Counted from the stretch's first letter, positions 1-7,721 are shown. The stretch is 7,802 nucleotides of DNA from Aquisalimonas sp. (GCA_007133445.1 SLMR01000323.1:1-7802); one strand, 5' to 3'. The notes: generated from the letters alone by a model not told the origin. Numbers and translations are program-made.

Positions 1-3
1 CAT
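1..3 (-). CDS. Start codon of a minus-strand gene that leaves the window on the left
   Basis: Only the presumed ATG (CAT on plus at 1-3) lies in the window, so no product can be named. The call rests on a very strong Shine-Dalgarno sequence reading AAGGGAGGTG immediately upstream (plus 4-13), followed by ATG. The spacing is shorter than usual, so the true start could be a few codons further left, outside the window. The gene follows the BTAD regulator gene in the same direction after about 135 bp. A 19-bp palindrome lies 26-44 bp upstream of the ATG, so it probably has its own regulated promoter. Confidence 0.5.
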
Positions 4-13
4 CACCTCCCTT
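4..13 (-). promoter_or_regulatory. Strong ribosome binding site at the left edge
   Basis: On the minus strand this reads AAGGGAGGTG, an almost complete complement of the 16S rRNA 3' end, and abuts the ATG at 3-1. It is the best Shine-Dalgarno match in the window and the main evidence for a gene starting here. The almost absent spacer is unusual and leaves the exact start codon open. Confidence 0.55.
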
Positions 14-28
14 GTTGATCGACCCACT

Positions 29-47
29 GGTGAAACGGTGTTTCACC
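29..47. promoter_or_regulatory. Perfect 19-bp palindrome, candidate operator (PsrA-like)
   Basis: The plus strand reads GGTGAAAC-GGT-GTTTCACC, two perfect 8-bp arms around a 3-bp centre. It lies 26-44 bp upstream of the left-edge ATG, where a repressor site would overlap a promoter. The core GAAAC-N3-GTTTC fits the motif known for PsrA, a TetR-family regulator of fatty-acid oxidation genes in Pseudomonas, (G/C)AAAC-N2-4-GTTT(G/C). Assignment to PsrA is inference. It could also be the site of another dimeric repressor, or a hairpin ending the upstream transcript, although no T-tract follows. I found no convincing -10/-35 pair around it. Confidence 0.5.
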
Positions 48-138
48 GGGCCGGTGGACCGCCTGATCGAACAGTCCAGCCGTTCCCGGGTACTGGGGAA
101 ATGGGGATGGTCTCGGCAATTTCAAGAGGTTGGCGTCA

Positions 139-2160
139 TCATTGTTGATGCTCGCGTGCGGGCCGTGCGGTGTCGGCGACACTCTCCAGTAGCAGCTGCG
201 TCCGCGTTGACGGAACACGTCCGGTCTCGCTGTTCAGCGCCTCCCAGCACCGCTCCCAGGCCGATTCCGCCGCACTGATGGCGCCCGTGTGGCCGTAATG
301 GCGGATCAGAGCCTGCCAGGCGTTCTCGTTTCCCGGCACCAGATTGACCAGCGTCTCCAGCCAGTGGTTGATGCTCCCGGGTGAGAAGTCTCCACTGTCG
401 GCCGCGTCGAGGATGCGCGCAGTCAGGCGGTGGCGCAGGCTCTCCGCCGGCAGGAAACGGTGATGCTCCTCGGTGTTTGCGGCGCACAGGCGCTGAGCCA
501 GTTGCAAGAGCGTCCGGACGTCCTGTTCCTGCAGGGTCGGTTGTTCCAGCAGCCGCAGCAGGCGCCAGTAGTCCACCTGGCAGAGACCTTGATCCAGGGC
601 GACGAGCCCGGGCCGGGTAATGATCAGCTGCTCGCTGCCCAGTTGCTTGCGCAGCCGGTGAATGGCGGTGTCGAGCGTCTGCTGGGCGCGGTCGCCCTCG
701 CTGTCCGGCCACAGGTGATCTGCCAGCGCTTCGCGGCTGACCCAGGAGCGCCCGTCACCAAGACAGGCCAGGGCGAGCAGGAGGTCCTGCATGCGCGGGC
801 CGGGATTAACGGGTTGGCCATCCAGGAGGATGCGCGGCGAACCCAGGACCTCGATCTGCAGCGGCCAGTACCAGGCACCCTCGCCGGTACCGTTCTGCGG
901 CGGGCGCAGCCGGCGCAGCCGGATGAGTGTTCGAACGTACTCCGGTTCGATGCCCGCCTCCAGGGCGTGGCCACAGAGCTCGGCCATCACATCGCGCCGC
1001 CACCACGGGTAGTTCACGTAGTGTTCGTTGCTGCCCACCTGGAGGGCGTGGCGCAGGGCCTTGAGTCCGCGCCGTTGCATGCCGAGCTTGAATGCGACCT
1101 GTGCCTGCAGCAGGCCGCGCATGAACTGCACCGGCTTCGACGAGCGCATGCGGCGGCCGATGCGTCTTGCCTGGGCGATGTGGTACAGGCCGCCGGCCAG
1201 GTGGCCGCGGTCCAGCAGCAACTGGCCAAGGCCCATGTGAGTGACGGCCTGGGGAAACACCGCGCCCGACTCCCGGGCCAGGCGCACGGATTCCGCGGCG
1301 TGGTGCTCAGCGCGCGGGAGGCGCTGATCCAGCGAGTGGAGCCAGGCCAGGGTGTAGTGGTACCCGGAACGGTCCAGCAGATACTCCGGCGGGGCGGCCG
1401 GGCCCATCTGTTCCAGCCACTGACGGCCCTCTTCCAGGTTGCCGCGGCTCAGGGCCAGGAAGGCGGCCTGCATGCACAGGTGGGAATCCCAGGAGCGAAT
1501 GCCCGAGTCGTTCGCCAGCCGCATCCCGCGCTGGATTTCGTCGTGGCAGGCGTCATAGTCGAGAAACAGACGCCGGATCATGGCGCTGACGGAATGGCAC
1601 AGCAGCCGCGCGCGAACGTCGTCCGTGCGGTCCCGCAGCGCCATCATTCGGCTGCACAGGGCATCAGCCCCCGTGAGGTTGCCACACCAGATGCGATGCA
1701 GCAGCAGGTGGTTGGCGGCGCTCAGACGCACGAAAGCGGGGCCGTCCCCTTCGAACGCCTGCTCGCAGCGATCCGCCCAGGCCTCCATCTCGGGGTGGTC
1801 GGGCCGGCGGAATACCAGTGCGCCGAAGAAGTTGGCGTCCACCTCCAGCAACACGGAATCCGGTGCATCGAGCTCCCGGCGATGAGCCTGGAAGAAGCCG
1901 ATCAGGGAGTCCAGGGTGTCGAAACGCGACAGGGTATGAATTCGCCCGCTGATAGCAATGCAGAATGCCAGCCATGGTGCGAGGTCATGGCGATGCACCA
2001 GCTTCGGGAACAAGGCTTCTGCCTCTGCGGCTGCCTGATACGGAGCGGTGTGGCGCAGGCCCTCAATGGTCCTAAGGGTCTGCGTGGCAGGAGACGACGG
2101 TTCCTGGAGCGTCCATCCCTCCGGCTGCTCTGATGTGAGCTCCTGATGAGATTGATGCAT
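139..2160 (-). CDS. BTAD/SARP-type transcriptional regulator with TPR-like N-terminal region
   Basis: This 673-aa cytoplasmic protein is probably a transcriptional activator. Residues about 40-420 are almost all helical with TPR-like repeats, for example the GNLEEGRQWLEQM segment. Residues about 433-535 form an OmpR/SARP-type winged helix: a beta start (WPLQIEVLGSPRILLDG), then SREALADHLWP and the recognition-helix region around AIHRLRKQLG. Residues about 540-665 resemble the bacterial transcriptional activator domain (BTAD), ending near GRVPSTRTQLLL. No Walker A or STAND/AAA ATPase motif is visible, so it lacks the nucleotide switch found in many large BTAD regulators. I chose the ATG at 2160, with a weak GAGGG about 13 nt upstream. 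The frame stays open to a TTG at 2241, but that start has no ribosome binding site and adds 27 residues of non-protein-like composition. Target genes and ligand are unknown; neighbours are barrel genes upstream and an unseen gene downstream. The domain call is firm, the activator role inferred. Confidence 0.85.
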   Translation of the reverse strand: MHQSHQELTSEQPEGWTLQEPSSPATQTLRTIEGLRHTAPYQAAAEAEALFPKLVHRHDLAPWLAFCIAISGRIHTLSRFDTLDSLIGFFQAHRRELDAPDSVLLEVDANFFGALVFRRPDHPEMEAWADRCEQAFEGDGPAFVRLSAANHLLLHRIWCGNLTGADALCSRMMALRDRTDDVRARLLCHSVSAMIRRLFLDYDACHDEIQRGMRLANDSGIRSWDSHLCMQAAFLALSRGNLEEGRQWLEQMGPAAPPEYLLDRSGYHYTLAWLHSLDQRLPRAEHHAAESVRLARESGAVFPQAVTHMGLGQLLLDRGHLAGGLYHIAQARRIGRRMRSSKPVQFMRGLLQAQVAFKLGMQRRGLKALRHALQVGSNEHYVNYPWWRRDVMAELCGHALEAGIEPEYVRTLIRLRRLRPPQNGTGEGAWYWPLQIEVLGSPRILLDGQPVNPGPRMQDLLLALACLGDGRSWVSREALADHLWPDSEGDRAQQTLDTAIHRLRKQLGSEQLIITRPGLVALDQGLCQVDYWRLLRLLEQPTLQEQDVRTLLQLAQRLCAANTEEHHRFLPAESLRHRLTARILDAADSGDFSPGSINHWLETLVNLVPGNENAWQALIRHYGHTGAISAAESAWERCWEALNSETGRVPSTRTQLLLESVADTARPAREHQQ

Positions 2161-2306
2161 GTGCGGGCGACATCCCTCGGCGCCACAACGCCGGCTTCCA
2201 TGACCAGCGTTCAAACTGCCCCGGGGAATGCGGTGGGTCAAGCTTGGCAGGGGAGCGGCGCGCGGATTCGTGAACCGATTCGCGGTTTCGAACCAGCCGA
2301 GAGAGC
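2161..2306. promoter_or_regulatory. Upstream region of the BTAD regulator gene
   Basis: No gene is seen here. On the minus strand a TTGACC hexamer (plus 2236-2241) is the best -35 candidate, but no good -10 lies 16-18 bp downstream, consistent with a promoter needing an activator. Just upstream of it, at 2261-2294, is a two-unit direct repeat annotated separately. Other notable bases are a short CCCCGGGG palindrome near 2218-2225. Confidence 0.35.
2261..2294. repeat. Two-unit direct repeat with 20-bp phase upstream of the regulator gene
   Basis: CGCGGATTCG at 2261-2270 recurs as CGCGGTTTCG at 2281-2290, nine of ten bases identical and exactly 20 bp apart. Each unit is followed by AACC, at 2273-2276 and 2291-2294. 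Two helical turns of spacing places both units on one face of the DNA. The pair sits 20-53 bp upstream of the TTGACC -35 candidate of the minus-strand regulator gene, a position suited to an activator or autoregulatory site. Function is inferred. Confidence 0.4.
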
Positions 2307-2333
2307 GGCCGGCCCCTCAATCGAGGGCCGGCC
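2307..2333 (-). terminator. GC-rich hairpin after the 168-aa barrel gene
   Basis: Arms GGCCGGCCC (2307-2315) and GGGCCGGCC (2325-2333) are perfectly complementary over 9 bp, and a few more pairs can form inward with a bulge. It begins about 29 nt past the stop of the minus-strand barrel gene, so it is a likely transcription end or 3'-stabilising structure. No run of T follows on either strand, so it is not a canonical intrinsic terminator. The GGCCGGCCCC string recurs in the hairpin region near 3755. Confidence 0.5.
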
Positions 2334-2362
2334 CAATTGGCTCAAGGGGTTGCCTGAAGGTG

Positions 2363-2869
2363 TCAGAAGTAGAAGTTCACCCCGGCGCTGGCGTCACCCA
2401 CGTTGAAGACCGTGTCGCCTACGTCCGGGTTGACGAGCGAGACGCCCACCCGTCCGGAGACGCTGAAGTGCCGCGAGACGTGATACTCCATGCCGAAGTT
2501 GCTGGCGAGCCCGACCGCGTCATTGGCGTTGGAGAAGTACAGGAGCTCGCCGTCGATGAACGTGCGCAGGGAGCTGACATCGCCGGGGATGCCGTAGAAG
2601 CGGGCCCCGCCGCGCAGCAGCACGGCCGTGTCCTCCGCGCTGGACAGGGTCAGGGAGCCGTACGGCATGATGTCGTCGGTGACGAAATAGCCTGCGTTGT
2701 AGGTGGGGCTGGACACGCCGGCTCCACCGAGCGGCATCGCTGTGGCAACCGGACTGGAGAAGAGATCCGTGAGGCCCAGCGTGAAGGTGCCTTGCCCGGG
2801 CATGTCCCCTTGGGCGGTGCCGGCGACCAGGGCGGATGAAAGTGCCAGTGCCGTGATGCTTTTGCGCAT
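2363..2869 (-). CDS. Small outer-membrane beta-barrel protein, uncharacterised
   Basis: This is a 168-aa protein with a clear Sec signal peptide: MRKS, a hydrophobic stretch ALALSSALVAG, and probable cleavage after about residue 21 (TAQG). The mature part, about 147 residues, alternates polar and hydrophobic residues in short strands such as TFTLGLTDLF, AVLLRGGARFYG, FIDGELLYFS and FSVSGRVGVSLV. It ends in NFYF; a terminal aromatic residue is the usual BAM insertion signal. Size suits an eight-stranded barrel. The ATG at 2869 is supported by AAGGAG (plus 2878-2883) 8 nt upstream. It is divergent from another barrel gene across a 280-bp region and is followed by a GC-rich hairpin. I do not recognise a named family; pore, adhesin or structural roles all remain possible. 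Confidence 0.8.
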   Translation of the reverse strand: MRKSITALALSSALVAGTAQGDMPGQGTFTLGLTDLFSSPVATAMPLGGAGVSSPTYNAGYFVTDDIMPYGSLTLSSAEDTAVLLRGGARFYGIPGDVSSLRTFIDGELLYFSNANDAVGLASNFGMEYHVSRHFSVSGRVGVSLVNPDVGDTVFNVGDASAGVNFYF

Positions 2870-2934
2870 ACGTCGTACTCCTTGTTCTTGCGTGGTTGTT
2901 GTGTCCGGGGTGGCAATTGGTTGTACCGCGCCGC

Positions 2935-2965
2935 AGTATACGGTTCCCTTCCCCTTGCATGTCGT
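2935..2965 (-). promoter_or_regulatory. Candidate promoter for the 168-aa barrel gene
   Basis: On the minus strand a good -10 box TATACT (plus 2935-2940) lies about 65 nt upstream of the ATG. A weak -35 ACGACA (plus 2960-2965) is 19 bp away, longer than optimal. A good -10 with a poor -35 suggests activator dependence. The direct repeat at 2996-3014 is about 30 bp further upstream, a plausible activator position. Confidence 0.45.
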
Positions 2966-2995
2966 CCGTGGACGCGGGCCAGTGTAGGTGACGCC

Positions 2996-3014
2996 ACCTT
3001 ACAACTACCTTACA
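2996..3014. repeat. 11-bp-phased direct repeat ACCTTACA, candidate activator site
   Basis: ACCTTACA occurs at 2996-3003 and again, identically, at 3007-3014, one helical turn apart. A partial third unit, TTAC, follows at 3019-3022. Direct repeats phased by 11 bp are the known recognition pattern of OmpR/PhoB- and SARP-type winged-helix proteins. The repeat lies between the two divergent barrel genes, about 70-85 bp upstream of the likely start of the minus-strand transcript. Confidence 0.45.
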
Positions 3015-3024
3015 GGCGTTACTG

Positions 3025-3062
3025 ACCTTCTGAGAAGGTTGGTAACCAGCGTGTCGCCAACC
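3025..3062. promoter_or_regulatory. Cluster of inverted repeats in the divergent intergenic region
   Basis: Two dyads overlap here. ACCTTC-TGA-GAAGGT (3025-3039) is a perfect 6-bp-arm palindrome. GGTTGG (3037-3042) pairs with CCAACC (3057-3062) across 14 bp. They lie about 90-125 bp upstream of the plus-strand barrel gene and could be operators for either direction. No regulator can be assigned. Confidence 0.3.
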
Positions 3063-3149
3063 AGAGCCATCTCGTGCATCACGGGGTGGCCTGCTAGGCT
3101 ACGCACAGCGCGGATAAACAAACGAATACCGGTGACGTGGGAGGGACAC

Positions 3150-3701
3150 ATGCTGAAAAGAATACTGGCCAGCGTGGCCATGGCAGGGTTGGTCGCACCG
3201 GCGGCCGCCGGTGCCCAGGGTCTTAACTACAACTACGTGCAGGGCGGGTTCGGTTTCTATCCCAATGCCACCGCTGCCGATCAGGACTGGATCGGGCTGG
3301 ACGCCACCGGCAAGGTCGCCATCACCGAAAACGTCTTCGCCCTCGGCGGTTTCCAGTACCTGACGGACGACATCGACTACACCACCTTCCATGCCGGCGG
3401 CGGTTATCGCGTGGGGCTGGATCCCAGTACCGACCTGTGGGGTGGCGCCACCATCGAATACCAGGATTTCGATCCCGGCGGCGATGACACCAGCCTCGGG
3501 CTGCGTGGCGGCATCCGCCACCAGTTGAACCAGGATCTGGAGCTTGCGGCCGAGATGCGCGTGGTAACTGGCGATGCCGACTACGTGGGCTTCCGCGCCT
3601 CCGCGCAGTATTTCATGCGCCCTGATCTCGGGCTGGTTGGTGCGTTCGACATTTTCGACGGTGATCCAGGATTGATCGCGGCCGCGCGGTTCGCGTTCTG
3701 A
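3150..3701 (+). CDS. Outer-membrane beta-barrel protein, Ax21-like
   Basis: This is a 183-aa exported protein. The start is the ATG at 3150, with GGAGG at 3140-3144 about 5 nt upstream. The open frame extends back to 2988, but that part looks non-coding and the signal peptide begins at this ATG: MLKRILASVAMAGLVAPAAAGA, cleaved near AGA-QG at residue 22-23. The mature protein starts LNYNYVQGGFGFY and continues with short amphipathic strands: WIGLDATGKVAI, VFALGGFQYL, FHAGGGYRVGL, LWGGATIEYQDF, SLGLRGGIRHQL and FRASAQYFM. It ends in RFAF with the terminal Phe typical of BAM substrates. From memory, the LNYNYV start and strand pattern resemble Ax21/small outer-membrane barrel proteins of Xanthomonas and relatives. 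Acidic loops (TDDIDY, DFDPGGDD) suit a saline habitat. It faces the 168-aa barrel gene head to head and converges on betA. Function is unknown. Confidence 0.85.
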   Translation: MLKRILASVAMAGLVAPAAAGAQGLNYNYVQGGFGFYPNATAADQDWIGLDATGKVAITENVFALGGFQYLTDDIDYTTFHAGGGYRVGLDPSTDLWGGATIEYQDFDPGGDDTSLGLRGGIRHQLNQDLELAAEMRVVTGDADYVGFRASAQYFMRPDLGLVGAFDIFDGDPGLIAAARFAF

Positions 3702-3741
3702 CCCATCGCCGCCCGGAATGGGCTCTGCCCGGGTGACAGAA

Positions 3742-3758
3742 GGCCGGCTGCGCCGGCC
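3742..3758. terminator. Hairpin between convergent barrel gene and betA
   Basis: GGCCGGC (3742-3748) and GCCGGCC (3752-3758) form a perfect 7-bp stem around TGC. It lies 40 nt after the plus-strand barrel stop and 16 nt after the betA stop, so it could act for both convergent transcripts. On the minus strand TTCTGTC follows, a weak T-rich tail; on the plus strand there is none. The rest of 3702-3774 shows nothing else. Confidence 0.5.
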
Positions 3759-3774
3759 GGCCCCGTCGCCTGCC

Positions 3775-5478
3775 TTAGCGGGTGGATTCGTCCAATGACC
3801 GCTGCGGCTCACCCTCACGCTGGTGCCCCTCCCAGTCCGCCGGCTGATACCAGGGCTGCTCCTCGACCAGGGGATCCCGTCCCCGCACGGCGTCGGCGAT
3901 CTTCTCCGCGATCATGATGGTGGGAGCGTTCAGGTTGCCGCTGGCAATGCGTGGCATGATGGAGGCATCCACCACCCGTAACCCGTCCACGCCGTGGACG
4001 CGGCCCTCGCCATCCACCACCGCTTCGGGATCGTCGGCCGTGCCCATGCGGCAGGTGCACGACGGGTGGTATGCGCTCTCGCCGTGCTGGCGCACGAAGG
4101 CGTCCAGCTCCGCGTCGGTGGTCACGTCCGGCCCCGGTGAGAGTTCCTCTTCCCGGAATTCGTCCATGGGCGCCTGGGTCATGATCTCGCGGGTCAGGCG
4201 GATGCTCTGGCGCATCTCGTGGCGGTCCCGCTCGGTGCTCATGTAGTTGAACAGGATGCTTGGGGCCTGATGCGGGTCGGCACTCTTGAGCGTTACCGAA
4301 CCGCGGCTCTCCGGTCGCATGGGCCCCACATGGGCCTGGAAGCCGTGGCGGTCCTGGGTGGTAGCGCCGTCGTAGGTGATGGCCATGGGCAGGAAGTGGT
4401 ACTGCAGATTGGGCTGTTCCACGCCGGCGTCGCTGCGGATGAAACCGCCCGACTCGAAGTGGTTGGTCGCACCCAGGCCGGTACGCCTGAGCAGCCACTC
4501 GGCGCCGATCATGGCCTTGTTCCACGGTTGCATGGCGCTGTAGAGGCTGATGGGTTTCCGGCAGCCGTACTGGACGTAGATCTCCAGGTGGTCCTGCAGG
4601 TTCTGCCCGACCCCGGCGCGGTCGGCCACCACGTCGACGCCGTGCGCGCGCAGGTGGTCCGCCGGCCCGATGCCGGAGAGCATCAGCGTCTGCGGCGAGT
4701 TGATGGCCCCCGCGCACAGCAGCACCTCGCGCTCGGCGTGCACGGTGTTTGTCTGGCCCTGCTGCTCCACCTCCACGCCGGTGGCGCGGGTGCCGTCCAT
4801 GACCACGCGCCGGGTGAAGGCGCGGGTGCGCAGCGTGAGATTGGGGCGCTTCATGATCGGCCGCAGGTAGGCGTTGGCGGTGCTCCAGCGCCAGCCGTCC
4901 CTGGTGGTCTGGAACATGGGGCCGAAGCCTTCCTGCCGATACCCGTTCATGTCCTCGGTGTGCCCGTAGCCGGCGGCCAGGCCGGCCTCGACGAAGGCGC
5001 CGTAGAGCGGGTTCTTCATGGCACCGGTGGTCACGTGGAGCGGTCCGCCGGCGCCGTGGTAGGCGTTTTCGCCCTGATCGAAGTCCTCGGCCTTGCGGAA
5101 GTAGGGCAGGCAGTGCCGGTACTGCCAGCCATCCAGGCCGAAGTCCTTCGCCCAGTTCTCGTAGTCCAGGGCGTGACCGCGGACATAGGCCATGCCGTTG
5201 ATTGAGCTGGAGCCGCCCAGTACCCGCCCGCGCGGGCAGTACATGGCGCGGTTGTCCATGTGCGGGTCCGGCTCGGCGTGGTAGTACCAGTTGTACTTGT
5301 CGTTGGCCAGCGGATAGGCGAAGGCCGAGGGCATGTGGATGAAGAGGCTGCGGTCCATGGGCCCGGCCTCCAGCAGCAGCACCGAGACGTCCGGGTCCTC
5401 GGTGAGCCGGTGGGCCAGCACGGCGCCGGCGGAACCGGCGCCGACGATGATGTAGTCGAACCGCTCTTGGTTGGCCAT
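3775..5478 (-). CDS. betA: Choline dehydrogenase (GMC oxidoreductase)
   Basis: BetA is an FAD-dependent, membrane-associated enzyme that oxidises choline to betaine aldehyde and passes electrons to the respiratory chain. At 567 aa it is slightly longer than the usual 550-560. The FAD-binding motif GAGSAGA is at residues 13-19, with the ribose-binding acid in LLLEAG near residue 37. GMC signature 1 is around [19 protein letters not shown] (83-101), and signature 2 around [15 protein letters not shown] (257-271). The catalytic pair is visible: H471 in HPSCTCRMG and N515 in SGNLNAP, 44 residues apart as in choline oxidase (H466/N510). The ATG at 5478 has GGAG (plus 5484-5487) 5 nt upstream. It is the last gene of betI-betB-betA, 79 bp after betB. 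The polar tail after about residue 550 is the only deviation noticed, and all key residues are present. Confidence 0.96.
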   Translation of the reverse strand: MANQERFDYIIVGAGSAGAVLAHRLTEDPDVSVLLLEAGPMDRSLFIHMPSAFAYPLANDKYNWYYHAEPDPHMDNRAMYCPRGRVLGGSSSINGMAYVRGHALDYENWAKDFGLDGWQYRHCLPYFRKAEDFDQGENAYHGAGGPLHVTTGAMKNPLYGAFVEAGLAAGYGHTEDMNGYRQEGFGPMFQTTRDGWRWSTANAYLRPIMKRPNLTLRTRAFTRRVVMDGTRATGVEVEQQGQTNTVHAEREVLLCAGAINSPQTLMLSGIGPADHLRAHGVDVVADRAGVGQNLQDHLEIYVQYGCRKPISLYSAMQPWNKAMIGAEWLLRRTGLGATNHFESGGFIRSDAGVEQPNLQYHFLPMAITYDGATTQDRHGFQAHVGPMRPESRGSVTLKSADPHQAPSILFNYMSTERDRHEMRQSIRLTREIMTQAPMDEFREEELSPGPDVTTDAELDAFVRQHGESAYHPSCTCRMGTADDPEAVVDGEGRVHGVDGLRVVDASIMPRIASGNLNAPTIMIAEKIADAVRGRDPLVEEQPWYQPADWEGHQREGEPQRSLDESTR

Positions 5479-5497
5479 GGGTGCTCCGCTGTCTCGG

Positions 5498-5546
5498 GGC
5501 GCAACCTTGCGCGCGGGCCACGGCGGCCGGCAGGCACGGTTGCGCC
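5498..5546 (-). repeat. Inverted repeat / RNA hairpin between betB and betA
   Basis: GGCGCAACC (5498-5506) and GGTTGCGCC (5538-5546) are perfect 9-bp arms around a 31-bp GC-rich loop that can itself pair. The left arm also forms a local dyad with its neighbour, GCGCAA-CC-TTGCGC (5499-5512), so two mutually exclusive folds exist. The structure lies inside the betB-betA transcript, ending about 20 nt before the betA ATG and clear of its ribosome binding site. It may stabilise or attenuate the message; this is inference. Confidence 0.45.
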
Positions 5547-5557
5547 GGGTTTCGGAT

Positions 5558-7013
<1,456 letters not shown>

Positions 7014-7021
<8 letters not shown>

Positions 7022-7625
7022 CCATCGTCTCCATCATGTCCGTCGTCCGTGCGCGGAGCTGGGTTTCCAGGTAATCCCGGGCCATGCTGCGCGCCTCCGC
7101 CACGTTCAGGCCGCCGGTATTCAGCATGGCCCGCAACCAAAGGCCGTCGATCATCACTGCCAGCCCCGAGGCGATGCGGTCGGCGTCCTCGGCCGGGACC
7201 AGGTCGCGCAGGCTGAACAGGAGGTTGCTCTTCAGCCGATTCGTCACCACGCGCTGGACGCGGGCCAGCTCCGGACGGTGGTTCACCTGGCCCCAGAAAG
7301 CCAGCCATGCGCTGACGACCGCGGGGCTGGACTGGGATTCGGCGAAGTTGGCGTCGATTACCGCTTGCAGGCGCTCCCGCGGCCCCGTGGCTCCGGCCAG
7401 GTGATCGCCGAATTCCATGCCCAGGGCCCTGGCCAGGTGTCGGAACGTGGCCTGGAGCAGGCCTGCCTTGTCGCCGAAGTAGTGCGCCACCAGCCCGGGA
7501 GATGTTCCCGCCCGCTTCGCAACCCGCGACATGGTGGTGCCGTGGAGGCCCTCCTCGTGGATGATCTCCACCGTCGCTTCAATGAACTGCAGTTGCCGGA
7601 TCGGTTCCATTCCCCGCTTGGGCAT
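7014..7625 (-). CDS. betI: Choline-responsive TetR-family repressor BetI
   Basis: BetI represses the bet genes and is relieved by choline. The 203-aa protein has the usual BetI length. Its N-terminus [15 protein letters not shown] is the family's hallmark (MPK-GM--IR). The TetR helix-turn-helix spans about residues 28-54 ([21 protein letters not shown]). The C-terminal ligand domain includes the conserved AWLAFWGQV segment (106-114) and [12 protein letters not shown] (157-168). The ATG at 7625 has AAGGAG (plus 7632-7637) 6 nt upstream. As first gene of the operon it is autoregulated through the dyad at 7699-7718, where its promoter lies. It overlaps betB by 8 bp. The order betI-betB-betA is that of E. 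coli. Confidence 0.95.
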
Positions 7626-7685
7626 AACGCACTCCTTCGTTGATCTCCCGTCGGCCCTGCCTGGCCGAAGCTGCCATTACCGATC

Positions 7686-7714
7686 AGTGTATTTGATGTT
7701 GATTGATTATTCAA
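7686..7714 (-). promoter_or_regulatory. Sigma-70-type promoter of betIBA
   Basis: On the minus strand TTGAAT (plus 7709-7714) and TACACT (plus 7686-7691) are separated by exactly 17 bp. Each hexamer matches the consensus at four of six positions. The start would be near 7679, leaving a leader of about 50 nt before betI. The -35 lies inside the BetI-like dyad, so bound repressor would block polymerase. Confidence 0.6.
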
Positions 7715-7721
7715 TTAAAGT
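7693..7721 (+). promoter_or_regulatory. Candidate divergent promoter toward the right edge
   Basis: On the plus strand TTGATG (7693-7698) and TAAAGT (7716-7721) are 17 bp apart, four of six matches each. It overlaps the betI promoter and operator and points out of the window. In E. coli the gene divergent from betI is the choline transporter betT, which would fit, but no coding sequence is visible here. A possible GTG start at 7799-7801, preceded by GAGG at 7787-7790, is too weak to call. Confidence 0.4.
7699..7718. promoter_or_regulatory. BetI operator candidate
   Basis: TTGATTGA (7699-7706) and TCAATTAA (7711-7718) form a dyad with one mismatch around TTAT. The TTGATTG-N5-TCAAT pattern resembles, from memory, the BetI site between betT and betI of E. 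coli. It lies in the most AT-rich stretch of an otherwise GC-rich window, overlapping promoter hexamers for both directions, and is 74-93 bp upstream of the betI start. Confidence 0.65.

Noticed and set aside
3..218. 71-aa minus-strand open frame whose TGA overlaps the left-edge ATG (TGATG)
   Set aside because: The stop/start overlap is suggestive of coupling, but the frame begins inside the regulator gene in another phase and its sequence is not protein-like. The overlap is probably chance.
430..2133. 567-aa open frame on the plus strand opposite the BTAD regulator gene
   Set aside because: It is antisense to a clear multi-domain protein, lacks any recognisable motif and is rich in Q, A, R and G as expected of a GC-rich shadow frame.
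2161..2241. TTG start at 2241 giving a 700-aa regulator
   Set aside because: No Shine-Dalgarno precedes it and the added 27 residues look non-coding. The ATG at 2160 is preferred, though its own ribosome binding site is weak.
2988..3149. N-terminal extension of the plus-strand barrel gene to an ATG at 2988
   Set aside because: It would bury the signal peptide 54 residues inside the protein and turn the repeat-rich control region into coding sequence. The ATG at 3150 has a good ribosome binding site.
4219..5205. 328-aa plus-strand open frame inside betA
   Set aside because: Antisense shadow of betA with no recognisable protein features and no supporting ribosome binding site noticed.
3815..5521. 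568-aa open frame on the minus strand overlapping betA in another frame
   Set aside because: The product is dominated by R, G, A, P and H without domain structure, while the betA frame carries every GMC motif.
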